Source of the DNA: Cryptomeria japonica
Lineage: Eukaryota; Streptophyta; Pinopsida; Cupressales; Cupressaceae
DNA length: 64,000 nucleotides
NCBI RefSeq assembly: GCF_030272615.1
Contig: NC_081406.1
Span: 476,500,900 to 476,564,899, forward strand
Direction of reading: 5' to 3'
Part shown: positions 24,943 to 37,092 of the stretch, piece by piece
Position numbering within the stretch: position 1 is the first letter of the stretch
How the letters are laid out: each line of letters starts with the position of its first letter
The notes under the pieces: generated by a model
Databases searched by the model: none
What the model was told of the DNA's origin: nothing
Seen by the model: only the letters and a program-made list of their open reading frames with translations
Program-made: the position numbers and the translations under genes

Positions 24943-25344
24943 CAATCTTGGCTAAATTTACCTTGATTTTGGCTTGACTTTGCCTTAGACTCAATCCTTG
25001 ATGCATACATTTTTCATATCTTTGCCAATTTGCCCAATTCAGACCTTCAAAGATGATATTCACTCACCAAGCTTTATTGACCTCCTAAAACTCAAGCAAG
25101 ACACTATTAGCAAGAAGAGAAATACTAGGCCTAAGGAAGACTACCAAAGAAACCCTAATTCTGGAACACTTGCTAACTTACCTTGGCTCAAGCAGAGCCT
25201 GCCATCTTAGTGATCCCCCTAACAAAACTCAAAATGAAAAGGCTAATAGACAAAACCCTAAAAGACCTAAGAAACAAACCCTAGAAAACAAAAAATAGGG
25301 GTCCCCATTTGCAATGGGGTGATTTGTGAATACGTCACAACACA
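24943..25344. other. Terminal part of the large solo LTR
   Basis: Non-coding. Holds a perfect short inverted repeat CCCCATT-TGC-AATGGGG at 25303-25319 close to the LTR end. Nothing else recognised. Confidence 0.5.
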
Positions 25345-25349
25345 CAGTA

Positions 25350-26636
25350 ACAACAACATCTTGTTCTCAAGTTCTTGATGTTACTGATACAACTTCACTT
25401 GTGTTAGTGTCCCAGGCTATTGTAACTTCAAGTCAGGATACAATACAAGTATCTACATCTACACAAACTGATACCACAACTCCAATGACAAAATCAGTTC
25501 TTCCTCCATGGTTGGACATTGTGGCGCCCAAAAGAACGAAGCAGGTAATTTCACCAAATGATTTTGATTTTGGTCAATTGGGTCATGTCAAGCAAAAAGT
25601 TACCAAGAAGCCCAAGACTATGTCCAGAATATTGGTTGACCTAGTAAGTAAAAGGAAATATGTTGAGGTCATGATGCCATCCTCAGATAAAGACAAGGAC
25701 AGTATTCAACCTGCAGCTTATACTATGCAGACTATAGAACTTGGTGTAGAAACACATGAGAGTGTCAAGCAAGACTCTCAAACTGCTTTCAATTCTCTCG
25801 TGTTTAGGTTTGATCAAGAAAGGGATGAGAAGATTGAATGGAGGCAAAAATGTGAACAACTGAGAAGTGTGCTACATAAAATAACATAGTCATCACAAGA
25901 GGTTCAACCAATAGTCTTTTCAGTCGACACAAAAGAACTGAAAAAGATGGAGCAACTAAGTATAAGAGGCAGGGTAGTGGAAGAATGGATCAATCACTTG
26001 AAGTCAAAAGGGACACACCTCATTGATTCTATAGTCAAGCTTTTGACAGATTTTGAAAATTCCCAAGTATAGGTTCAAGATGTATAGTCTCTATTATCCC
26101 TTCAGAAATATTTTGGGCTTTGGGATAAAATGAGGGAGTATAGAATAGACATTCTTGTTGATAACAACGTAGTATTGACTCAAGGTGAGTACATTCAAAC
26201 TTGATCAATATTGGCACACAAGGATGAGCTAATGAAAGTGCTAGTAAAGGATATGAATTAGGACAAGAAAGCATGTATTGATGTAATCACCAATATTTCA
26301 TTAGGAATATCAGAATTGCCTTGCCAGTTATTTGATATAGAATAGAAGGTTTTACCCAATGAGACCATCAAACAGGAATTTCTCACCATGACTTACCAGT
26401 TGATAGATGATCAATTTTCTCTAGCATCATTTGATAAGTTGATTGAAATCCAAATCAACTTAGATGATCTTGTATTAGTTTTGAAGAAAGAAAAAAGGAT
26501 CTATGTAGAAGTTGAAGATTCCATATCTTGTATTCATGCCATTTCCAATGTGACTTCTTGACTAGACAAATCTGAAATGCAAGCTGCACTCGCAAGGTTC
26601 GAGGAATTCCAGAAAATCAATGAGGGGGGAAAATAA
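25350..26636 (+). pseudogene. Unrecognised long retroelement ORF, C-terminal part (copy 1)
   Basis: Continuation of the ORF at 23-2433. A single frame to the TAA at 26634 with seven internal stops (five TAG, two TGA) and no frameshift. It opens Thr/Ser-rich, then a conserved block VLPPWLDIVAPKR ... SPNDFDFGQL also seen in the minus copy (FLPPWLFSNAPKR ... LDDFDFIQL), then a charged, probably helical or coiled-coil region from about 25780 on. The stop overlaps the PPT of the element. No enzymatic motif seen. Confidence 0.65.
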
Positions 26637-26645
26637 AGAATAAAG
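26622..26645 (+). promoter_or_regulatory. PPT of the ORF-bearing element
   Basis: Purine run GAGGGGGGAAAATAAAGAA followed by TAAAG and the LTR start TGTCATTGAC. It overlaps the ORF's stop codon. Confidence 0.7.
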
Positions 26646-27544
26646 TGTCATTGACACTATCTTTTCATGTAGTTGCATTCTTAGTTGTTGCAAATTTTCT
26701 TGTAGTTGCATTTTTATTTTATGTAGTAGTTGTATTCAAGTAGGACTGTGCAATTGAATTAGTCAACTATGCCCACCTTTTCCTCAACCTCTTTTCCTAT
26801 ATAAGGAGGACCTCATTTGTAAATATTTATCTTTTATTATGCTAAGCAAGAATTTGCTGAATTTTTGCCTCAACAAAGACTCTGAGCTATTTGATGTAAA
26901 GATTGATTCAAGGAAATAATGATAGCAATCCACAAGTTTCCAAACTTTGTGTTTGGTTGAAGATAGTGTTTATGATTGAATTGTTCTTATGTCCAGTTCT
27001 CATAATCATTTCCTAAATACTTGAATCTTATTGGTTATATTGTGTATGTGAGTCAGAGAGCTTTCTTATTGTGACAAGTAGACTTTGTGCTATTTCATAA
27101 TTGAGAAATCTTTCAATAGTTAAGTGATTACATAGTAAGCTTTGTATTGCTATTAGTTGCTCTTAGTTTTTAGGAAAATTAATCACATCTTGGAAACTTT
27201 GAGCTACAAGTTGTGATTATAGTCGTAAGTGTGGTGAATATAGTAAGTTACACTCACTTAAGACATTGAGATTAGTTTTTAAAATCATTGTAAAGAAGTT
27301 CTATTAGTTGTTAGTTTTGTTATTTGTAAGAAATATCATCAAGTGAAGGGAGATACATTAATTCTGAAAAAAGAGAATTTCATGCCCTAAGCTTACCCCT
27401 GAATTTAATTTCAAAGTTGTTGAAATACCCAAATTATACCAAGGAACCTCCCCTTGATGAGAGGAGAGACTTTGTCTCAACACAGCTGTGTGTGAAATAC
27501 ATATTTTGTCATTGGTATGCTGGTGATAAAATATTCACCCAACA
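26646..27544 (+). repeat. 3' LTR of the ORF-bearing element (~899 bp)
   Basis: Starts TGTCATTG after the PPT; the end at CCCAACA is proposed from similarity to the related minus-strand LTR, which also ends in TTTACCCAACA (55076). TATA box TATATAAG at 26808-26815. The 5' partner would be left of the window, so the end is not confirmed by a TSD. Confidence 0.6.
26808..26815 (+). promoter_or_regulatory. TATA box of the 26646-27544 LTR
   Basis: TATATAAG followed by GAGG, about 160 bp into the LTR. Confidence 0.5.
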
Positions 27545-29823
27545 TTATGAAAATGTATAATAAAATTAGAGTTATCTTGCAATGTCCCAGAATGTTGCTC
27601 CAAAGTTGTTAAGATGGTCTAAGCAAGGTGTGGCTTCCTAGGAGATGACAAATTCCTATGGGTAAGTTGTCCTTAACTTAAGATGTCCAAATGGTACCCA
27701 AGATGATAAATTTGATGTAGGAACCACATAGAGATGTATGTGATATCTTTGCGAGATAAGATAAGGACTACTAAACAACCTTTTGACTCTAGGTGAAAAG
27801 TGTAAATGGGGATTTGAAAGTGATGTCTGAAAATGTCTAAAAATGGATGGAAAGATGTGAAAAGATAATGGTTGACAAAATGGAATCCTACAGAATTATC
27901 CTTAGAATCTCTTTGAATCTTAGAACCACTGACATAGTATGAATCCACAAACGTGTCAGAATATCTCAAATACACAGCTTCGAAACCCAAAAATATAGTT
28001 TCATAGTTGTAGTGCAAATCTCAACTTTGTCCAAATACATAGTACAATGTCTCAAAAATGCATTAGGAAGTTGCACAGACATGACAAAATATCTCAAAAA
28101 CATATTTTCTAAGTCTAGAAATTTATTTCAGTTTTGTCTATAAACGTGCCAAAAAGTTGCATAGATGCGGCAAAATATCTCAAAAAAAATCTGGAAATGA
28201 ACACAGACGTGACTAGAATGATCATATATGTGCTGGAAGTGAACATAAACACATTTTTGATATAATTTCTATTTTCCCAAATCTGTCCAAATTTTGGAGT
28301 TGTGAAAATGTGACCAGATCTTAATGTTGATGTTTTTGTGGCAAGAAGACACAACAAACAAGAAGACACAATATCTGAAAGTGTTTTTATTCAATTATGA
28401 GTGCAATGTGTATGTTTAATAGGTGAAAACAACCCAATTTCCATACATCTTTAACACAAACGAATGCACTTCAAATACTTCTTAGCCCTAAGGTCAAGGT
28501 ATCATGGCAATAACTTTAGTCCACAACATTGAATCTTCATCAACTCAAATGTAGGGACACCTTAATGGGTGTCTACACTATTTTTCTTTGCATGAGAGGA
28601 CTGATAGAGGCCTCCAATACTAGAAGGATAACCTGATCACCCTTTCCCCAGAAAGCTACAAGTAGCTTATGCTAAGCCAAGGATTTATATCTCATCTCAA
28701 GGGAGCCTTATGGTGAGTATCTTGGGGGGAAAACCAACTCTCTCCTTGCACTAAAGCTATCACAATGTTCAGAAAAAATAGGGTGGACCAATACTAAGGA
28801 TTTTAGTCACAATTTGGGGTCACTAGAACCTTGTGTGCATCTAAATCAACCTTTACTTGGATTATAAACACCCCTTTTGGATTGAATAATATGAAAAAAT
28901 CTAATAGTAATTAGGCTATGACTTTCGTCGCACCCTTTTTTATATAGTGGACCAGAGGAAAGTACCGCTCAGGTCATTCCCTCTCACAACAAGAGGCGGG
29001 CCTTCTAAAAAAAAGATGCTCAATGATTTCTCTTACACCTAAGATCCATGAAGGTGAGGAGAGGATACTTTCATCAAACACCTAGTGTTCTACAACATAT
29101 TGGGCAAGCAACCCAAAAACTCTAATCAATTGTTCTTTTTAGTGCACCAATGGAAGTATTTTCTAATCTAATATAAATAGGCACACTCCTAAATTACCCC
29201 TACAAGCACAAATGTATCAGTGGTTTCAAAAATTACCTCTTCCCATAGCCATAAGGATTAGATCATAAAAATTGAATAAAAGGGGCCTTTTATAAATGAT
29301 TTTGGAATCTTTAATCTTTAACCAACCTATACGACAAAAACACAACAAAATATACTAGAAATGTGTTAAGAGTTAGCAAAAATGCAATAAAATCTAAAAC
29401 CCTAGACATGATAGGACAAGCCACATATGGTAGAGAAATTGACAAAAATGCACTAGGAACCTACAAAACAAAAAAATGTCAAAACTAGAAACATGGTAAT
29501 ACTTACCACACACGCAATAATACTAGCTAGAAATGCAACGTGACAAGCCACATATACAATAAGGTCTAAAGATGCTAAATATATTGAAAAACTCAAATGA
29601 ATCATAAAAAGCATTAGGAATGCATAGAAATGCAATAAGATCTAACAATGAGAAATGTGCCAGGATCAAAACCTACAAAACCCTAAAACCTACAATGACA
29701 AAAATGTGACCAAAAACCACAGATGCGATAGGAACACTAAAAAAAACACTAAAAATTAAAATCATCACAAATTTTAGATCTACAAATCTGAAAAAACTAA
29801 AATGTTAGAAAATAGGGACTAGA
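27545..29823 (-). other. Leader region of a minus-strand gypsy element
   Basis: Read on the minus strand this follows the PBS at 29824-29841. No gag or long ORF is seen. From about 27930 to 28200 a loose repeat with the words CGTCTGTGCAACTT and TTTGAGATATTTTG occurs three or four times on the minus strand. The left end meets the plus-strand LTR, suggesting the ORF-bearing element inserted here. Confidence 0.5.
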
Positions 29824-29841
29824 GTCCCACCAGGTGTGCCA
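29824..29841 (-). promoter_or_regulatory. PBS of minus-strand gypsy element
   Basis: Minus strand TGGCACACCTGGTGGGAC, three bases from the LTR end. Close to the TGGCACGCYNGGTGGGAC primer site seen in many plant gypsy elements, with CG decayed to CA. Confidence 0.75.
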
Positions 29842-29844
29842 AAA

Positions 29845-30603
29845 TGTATAGAATGAAATGGAGAATTCAAAATTATTGTAAAACCTAATAAGATTCAACC
29901 ACATAAAACCTAGTTCTACAATGAAATCCATCATACACCAATGAAGAACCTACAGTCATGCAAAGCAACAAATATGAGATATTATACTATTTGCATGCTC
30001 ATTAGGGTTTTATCTCCATTCTTTCCTATCTCCATTGATCTTTCTTGATGTATTATGGTTTTTCTCAAATTTTGTATTGTGCACAAGATCTCAATAAAGA
30101 ATGGATTGTGGTTGTATAGATGCTTGAGTGATTGATCATTATGTCACTAGTTCATTGGGGATGGATAAGGAAAAAGGATCCTCTTTTATAAAGAGTACCA
30201 TAGAAATAGAGGGAAGGATTAAGAGGTGGAGGGATAAATGGTCGACTCAGATTAGAGGGTAGGTATAGAACTTAGGAAAATATTAGAGAGACGGTTAAGA
30301 TAAAATTAATAGATGAATGACAAGTGTCATGGAGCGAAAAAGCTAATGAATTAATTAACTAAATAAATAGTATTTAATTAAGAGAAATGGTGGGGCCAAT
30401 TAAATAAATAAAATATTTATTTAATTTAGGGAAATGATAATTTAAATAAAAAAATATTTATTTAAATAAGGAATGGCTAGAAAAGGATTAATGAATTAAA
30501 TAAATAAATAAAAATGTATTTAATTAATAGAAGGTTTAGGATAAAATAACTAAATAAAGAAAATATTTATTTAATTAGGCTAGGACAATTTTAGGTGTCT
30601 ACA
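29845..30603 (-). repeat. 5' LTR of minus-strand gypsy element (759 bp)
   Basis: Minus strand begins TGTAGACACCTAAAA and ends TATACA, followed by a PBS. TATA box TATAAAAG (minus) at 30183-30190. Very AT-rich near its start with repeated AAATAAATATTT words. The same first 15 bases start the solo LTR at 43917-45009. Confidence 0.75.
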
Positions 30604-32483
30604 ATAGTAATAAAGAATAAGCGTGAATTATGTAATAATGGAAAACATGGAGGTTGATTTGAGGTCCATTAGGCTTTAAACAATAGTTAAGGAATGAATA
30701 AATAATAATTTTCTAAAGCACAATCATGTATCTTTTAGTCATGAAAAGACTAAATTAAGAAAGTGAATATGGAAAAGCATGCAAGAGGGGCAAAATGACA
30801 GCTCAATGTGCATGAGTGCAACAAATGAGATGGTTGAAGAATGATCATAGGGCATATTTGAGATGAGACTTTATTTTGATCAATTCTTTAAAGATTATGA
30901 GTTTTGAGGATGGGGAGTAATTAGAGAGTATGAGATTTAAATGTTTCTATCAAGGAGAGTCTAATTGTTATTATATACATGTTGCATCGCCATCTAGGAG
31001 AAAACAAAGGAGGTTTTTCATGGTAAAAGGACATGACTATAGTGAATGTTGATGATCAAAAACTATCTTCAAAAAGAGCATTGAAAACCCTTTCACATGG
31101 ACAAGAATGCCATAATTTATTTTCAAAAATTGTTAATATGGATGAGCAGAAAACAAAAATTTCAAAATCTTACCCACTCATGTTGTCATAAGAAAATGAC
31201 ATAGTAGATCAAAACAAAAAAATAATATACACAAAAATTGATGGTTCAAATTCAAGTGAATGTTGGAAATTAATGGGTATGTGTGACCAACTAATGAAGC
31301 ATACACAGATGATGAATAATAAACATCTCATATCTTAACTTCTTATGTCCTCTCCCATTAGCTTGTTAAATGCAACACTTGATAAAAGTATGTTGATTCC
31401 AGGTGAAAAAGGGTGTAATGTAACTTTCAAGCACTGGTTTATGAGGATTTTGTAAGGTCTCAAATGACACAAATTACCGAGTTGATGGATGTATATAAGG
31501 AAATAAATAAACTATTAAGATGGTTGGTATCCTTTTAACGTAATATCGAGCAAAAAAAAAATGAAGAAATAGTTTTAAGCTAGTTTTTTCATTCTAATTC
31601 GATAGAGAGGGTTTTGGAGATGGCTCATACAAATTTTAAATGTAAAGAGTGTGAAGATATTTTTAGTTCAATTTTAAATGTTGAAGATTATACTAAGGAC
31701 AAAAGTAATCGTTTAGTTCATATAAGTGGACAAGGTATTCCTAAATATTTGGGTAATGTCTCCAACTCAAAATATAATTTCACAAGTGGATGGTGGGATG
31801 ATCTGGTTGAAAATTCTAAAATTGTTTCTCTATTAGATACTTGTGGAAAAAAAAGAAGAAGATAAATCCTATTCAAAGACATAATATTTCCAAGGGCATA
31901 ACTACTTCATCATCATCTATAGATGAGTCAGTTTTAAATCAAACAATTTAGGGCTCATTGCCTTTGTTAATCAATGGACAAGTTCTCAAAGATTTATTCA
32001 CTAGTGATAATGTGCCTTTAATGTATAATTCAATATTAAAGAAATATAGAGCTACTAACAGTTCAACAAGTAAAACTAGCTTTACGCAAATGTTGATTTG
32101 TTTTTGTTACAAGAAAAATATTCAATAAATATGAAAAATGTAGATGTTGCAAAGGAGTTGTTCTTGAGGGACCAAATAAGAAAAAGGTGAAAGAGAAGGA
32201 TTGGAGCTTTTAAACAAATTCTAGAAATCCATCAATGCAAGACAAAGTGGGAATTTTTCTTAGGTATTATATTTAAAATTATCTATAAATATATATGCAA
32301 AATGTGGAAGCATAGACCTCACACGTAACTATTGATGGAATGCCTCAAGAAATAGATTTTTTGAAATGGTTGTAGATACTTTCAACCAAGTTACAACCAT
32401 AAAACAAAAGGTAAAACTTACATTTTGTGTGTTTATTGATGATTTTGATTTGCATATGAATGATGTGAATGAAATGGATAGAT
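30604..32483 (+). other. Unassigned AT-rich sequence with degenerate coding-like tract
   Basis: Host sequence for the copia element at 32489. The only sizeable ORF is 31614-31865 (83 codons, with a KCKEC motif), which I do not recognise; open pieces extend through stops to about 32100. The stretch from 32202 to about 32260 resembles 46146-46205. After removal of the inserts it joins 43824-43910 and 45016-46179. Confidence 0.4.
31614..31865 (+). pseudogene. Unrecognised 83-codon ORF
   Basis: Open frame with ATG start, charged, ending Lys/Arg-rich, then continuing past a TAA as a Ser-rich open stretch. No family recognised; surroundings are retroelement debris, so a decayed retroelement protein is the likeliest origin. 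Confidence 0.25.
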
Positions 32484-32488
32484 GTTAG

Positions 32489-33745
32489 TGTTGGAAATTT
32501 GGAGGAATTGATTATGTGTTGCATTGATGTTTTGTCATTGATGGCAACACCGGTTGTTTTGGTTGTTTACTAGTTTCTGGTTAGTTCCGGTAGAGTGGTT
32601 GGTTTATGATATTGATCTAGTATGATCTAGTATGCTTTGGTTTATGGAATTGGTTTGGATCTATCATTCATGCTATTCAGATGTGTATCACGATCAGTTG
32701 GTTCGGGATTTGATGACTCAGGAGCTATCATTTGTTCTAGTAAGCCTTTTGGTCATCGTTAAGGGTTTTACTAGCAGAGCTTTGTTGAATATCTTTTGAT
32801 GCATGCAATAAGTGGTGCTGGGGCAGCTTCTAGATGGCTTTCAGGATACAGTTAGTTATCTTGTTCATGTTTCAGTTCATCAGTGGTGTTGGATTTGGTT
32901 AATGGCAACCTACTTTGGGTCCGGTGTTATCTAGGTTATGGACCAGTTTTTGTAACATGTTGGAGGATGTTCCTAATGTGTTACCGATAGGATTTAAGGA
33001 TTGGTTTACATTGTTTTCAGCCTAAGATGACTTGTTTGATCATTGGATTGTAGATTTATGTTATGAACTTATTGTATTATCTTTTTGGTGGCCGACCTAA
33101 TTGTTTAGGTCCCGGGTTGGTATAAATATGATGTAAGATCTCTGTATAGATCATAAGTCAAGGATATAGGATGATCTATGTGCGAATAGTGTTGTAATCA
33201 TATGCAAAAGGTTTGGTCAATAATAGGTGATCGAATTGGGTTTGTAAAATAGGTTTAAAGCCTTCGGTATTGAACTTAACTGGAACTGTACTTAGACATA
33301 GGAGATGTTATACTTGCAGTTCACTCTTCTTTCCAGATTGTAGTCTGTTGTTTTTGTACTCAGTGAGGCTCCTTTTTGTGACGAGCAATGCACTCTAGGT
33401 TGTTAGCCTTCCTACATATGCAGGCCTCTAATATTGTAATTACATACTTACTGCAGAAGTATTATCTAATTGTGGGTAGGCTTCCCACCATGGTTTTTCC
33501 CTTTACTGGGTTCTCCACGTACAAATCTCCGTGTCATGTGTTATGGATGGATGGTAACTATTTTGTGATTTTTGCATATGTTTAATTTCTATATTTATTA
33601 TTTCATTATTTGGTTTATGCATTCTGGTATTGAGTTTATGTGTTCCGATAATAAGGTTTTGAATGCTTAAAGTTTTGTAATCCGGTGACAACTGATTCAC
33701 CCACCCCCATCTTAGTTGTCCTCTGGTTATTTGAGTTGTCTAATA
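32489..33745 (+). repeat. Copia 5' LTR (1257 bp)
   Basis: Begins TGTTGG, ends TAATA (CA decayed to TA in both LTRs), TATAAATA box at 33121-33128. Confidence 0.92.
33121..33128 (+). promoter_or_regulatory. TATA box in copia 5' LTR
   Basis: TATAAATA with the same flanks (GGTTGG...TGATGTAAGATC) in all three LTRs of this family (also 43203-43210 and 63363-63370). Confidence 0.6.
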
Positions 33746-33747
33746 AT

Positions 33748-33759
33748 TGGTATCAGAGC
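33748..33759 (+). promoter_or_regulatory. PBS of plus-strand copia
   Basis: TGGTATCAGAGC, the standard copia initiator-Met-tRNA site, two bases after the LTR. Confidence 0.93.
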
Positions 33760-33799
33760 TTCATCCTCTCTCCAATCTTAACCACTTGAGGAAGATCCT

Positions 33800-34507
33800 A
33801 TGAAATCTAGGAATTCAATTTTATCAAGTACATCTACAGTTGTTTTTCGGAGAGAAATTCCTAGGCTTGATGGAACAAATTACAGGGTATGGAAGATTCA
33901 GATGGAGACTCACGCAAGATGTCTTGAAAAAGAAATTTGGGAGATCACTGAGAATGGTGTTCATCATTTAATTCTACATCTAGCAATCCTCCTCTGGCAG
34001 GTCTAGATAAAGAGCTTGAGAATAATTGTAGAGATAGAGAAGCCCTTTTGTGTGCACTTTCTGATCCACAAATAATGGGACTAACTGACAAATCAACTGC
34101 AAAAGCTATATGGGATAAATTGGAGACTTTGAATGAAGGTGACCCTACTATTAAAATTGCTAAACTTGATGGTTACCAGGTGAGGTATCAAAACCTAAAG
34201 ATGGAAGAAGATGAAAGGATTAATGCTTTTATGGAGAGAGTTAATGAGATTGTTTTGGGAATTAAATGTTGTGGTGGATCTCTAAGCGAAGATGAAATAG
34301 TTTCTAAAGTACCAAGAGATTTTCCATCAGCTTATAAGATGAAGGCTACTACAATTAATGAGTTGAGAACTATGGCAAACACCTCTGTTAATAGGGATAC
34401 CTTAGTTGGGAAGTGTTCTGCTTTTGAGCTTGAGGAATTTAGACCTTCTGGTGTTGTGAAATCTAAACCCGCTTTTCATGCATCTGCATCATCTACCAGC
34501 AAGAGTG
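33800..34507 (+). pseudogene. gag: Copia gag, first part
   Basis: Starts at ATG 33800 with the copia gag opening (LDGTNYRVWKIQMETH). A frameshift near 34000, then open from 34048 with AKAIWDKLETL, MEEDERINAFMERVNEIV and DEIVSKVPRDFP. It breaks off at 34507 where a TG...CA segment is inserted, and resumes in frame at 38736. Confidence 0.88.
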
Positions 34508-36099
34508 TGTTGGGACTCATCAAATTTGAGTGAATTTTAGAGGCCCATTTCAAAATTTTGCTTTGCATTTCCAAATGATCATAAAATGAGTCAGTTTGAA
34601 TGGCCTAGTTAGAGAGAGGGTAAAATGGAGCCAGTTGATTTTCAAAGGGTAAGGCTTTGGAAACTTGTTGTACACCTTTCATTTGACCTATGTAGTGTGT
34701 TGAAACCTTCATATTTCAGTTTGGATCAGTGTATCAAGTGCCCATTTCAAGGGGTAAGCTGAAAGTGCATTTTAGGTGCAAATGCATATTTTACCAAGTA
34801 GCCTACTTTGAGCTCCTATATCTTTTGCCCAGTTGGTCGTCATGATGAAATTCAAAGGGAATTGAATTCTATGCATAAATGTGAGTCAGCATGCACAATT
34901 TCAATTTTATAGCAATCCATTGCTCATTTTAGCAGGCTCAATCTGTTTGCAATTTGTATGGTTTGACAAATCTCTATTTCAGCAGCTAGTCGGAGCCCTG
35001 TTTTGCATAAGTGTAAAAGTTGCCTCAGTAAATGTCATGTCAGAATATTTTCTCTGGGCTATTTTTGGTATAAATGGAAAGTTATGTTTCTATTTTTAAG
35101 CTCCTGCCAATCCATTTGATCGGTTTTCAAAAGGGTTTCTTGAGCCATCTGTTTCAGTGTTTTGTACTTTCATTGCTATATCAGTTAAAGTTGTTATTTT
35201 CATGAGTGCACCATTTGCACCTAGTCAGCCTTTTGGTCGAACTGAGTATTCTAAGTTTTTATATGTACTTCAAGGTACCTATGCCTCAGATTTGAGGGCC
35301 TGCGGAGATCGTTTGATATTTTTAAGAAATGCATCATGAGTTGCCTGCACTTTGACTTCATCAAGTCCGCAGTGCCGACAAAGTCAATTGGTCATCTTTG
35401 ACCATTAATATTTCTTCGCTCAGGATTCATCTTGAAAAACCGCTTGGCAGAGTTCATGTTTATATATCAGAGTACATGCCTGCTAGATGGCGAGGTCCAG
35501 AAAGGTGTTTTGACCGGTTTGAAAATTACGTCTTCGCGATTAAATGCGAAAATGTGGCACAAGTGCCTGAAAGTTGCAAAACTTAGTTTGATGATCCGAA
35601 AATGGTTTGGATTGATTCTAGAGGTATTTTTGAGGTTCGTGAGGCATTTTGAAGGTCATTTGCATGAAAACAAAAAAAATTTGCTGGACCCACTTTGGGG
35701 CCCAACCCAGCTCGCCACTTCATGCATTTTTTTAGGCAAAGTTTAAATTGTTATTTTAAATCATATGTTATATGATTTAAGTATAAAGGAGAAAGATGTC
35801 CAAAAGCATTTAAGAATTGCTGAGTCAGAATTCGAATAGGGGAGAAACTCAAATCTATTTGACTGTATATTAGTTAATGATGACTTGGATGCATGCTATG
35901 ACAATCTCAAGGAAATTCTTGGCCTCAGTAATGTGTCCTTTCCATTGGGAGTAGCCAATGGTCTTCCTGACCCATCAGTGGTAGATGTTGAATTCCCTTA
36001 TGGTCATTATGCATCATTAGTGAATCAAAAAGTAATAGTTTATGGTGGTATTGCAGCAGAAGGCAATAGAAGCAAACAAGTAATGCATATTGGCAAGGT

Positions 36100-36870
36100 C
36101 CAACATACTCCTCCTATCTGCTATGGTGTGGATCCTTAGGAAACATGATGGAAGGAATTTAAAACCTCTTAATACAAATGAAAGTAGCAACTGGAGCATG
36201 GAAATGGAGAGGGACAGTGTTGAAAACAATAGCAAATGCAATCAGTAGCCAACTACACTCCCTCCTCCCACGCATGGTAAAGAACATCTTAAACTCCAAT
36301 GGCAAATGCAAATGGCACATCTAAGCATACTCCTCCCTGTTGTGGTACATGGGGGTTTTCAAACTTCAGCAGATGCCAAATCTTCCTTGTGGAATTGAAG
36401 AGGCTTCAAAAACTCAAGCAATGGCATTATGGCAGGTGTAAAACTAGCACTTTCCCCCCTCCCACGTGGAACAGACAAGGAAGACTGCAGAAAATTTCAA
36501 AACACAATAGCATTGCCAATTCAAAATGGAAACAATATCCCTCTACGTGGTGGATGAGAAGTGCAAGTAACAAGTGCATCCTCTCCTCTACATGATGGTT
36601 GACCCAAGCGTAGAATTTTTCAAGCAAATTGCAATCAACAGTTTTAAAGCATGCAAATCTCCCTCTATGTGAGTCTCTAAGGTGAAAATCATGCACAAAT
36701 CTCCCTCTGTGTGGGTCTTCATGCATAGTCTTTGAATGCAATAGCACGTTGAAGATGGAGAAGGCATTGAAACTTAGCAAACACCAGTTCAGCCCCTGCA
36801 TGGAGTTTGGAGGGCAGCGATGAAATCCTTAAGCAAATGCAATCTTTGCTAGTAATCTCCCTTGCGTTGG
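36100..36870 (+). repeat. Degenerate short repeat with CTCCCTCTACGTGG words
   Basis: About nine imperfect copies of a CTCCCTC(C/T)ACGTGG-like word, 45-150 bp apart, often near GCAAATGCAAT-like words. Some copies contain CACGTGG, a G-box type core. Period is irregular. Confidence 0.5.
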
Positions 36871-37092
36871 AAGCAAAGGGCAATGTGAAGGTAATTAAAA
36901 GATTTCAATACCAATGCATTGGCAGCCATGACGAACTCAGGAAATTGCTAAGAAAACACAGTCCCAAGAAAAACCATATATCCCACATTAGCTGGGCGGG
37001 CAAAACCATATATCCCAGTTGGACCCCACCCATGTAGGCACAGATCCTGAGGTGAGTTTTGTAGAGAAAGGGTGACTTAAATGGTGAGCAGG

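Larger units (their letters stand above)
2434..25344 (-). mobile_element. Large solo LTR (~4.4 kb net), split by a nested copia element
   Basis: Starts TG at 2434 and ends CA at 25344, flanked by an exact 5-bp duplication cagta (2429-2433 and 25345-25349). Taking out the copia insertion (5977-24512) leaves about 4375 bp. No second terminal repeat, PBS or coding domain was seen inside, so a solo LTR is the simplest reading. Orientation is minus, judged from the TATA box at 3125-3133. The segment interrupts an ORF: the minus-strand relative at 57000-60479 runs straight across the equivalent point, ending one side in a DKF(M/I) motif and starting the other in VTTT, which supports the boundary independently. 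Its long upstream half is a palindrome array. From 2434 to 3865 I see only AT-rich non-coding sequence with the promoter. Confidence 0.7.

Noticed and set aside
28561-28577. Another LTR end (GGGTGTCTACA) of the TGTAGACACC family
   Set aside because: Only 11 bases match, the following sequence differs from both other LTRs, and no partner end or TSD was found.
35885-36139. 84-codon ORF that could be a host gene exon
   Set aside because: Short, no recognised domain, no splice structure seen, inside a putative solo LTR.
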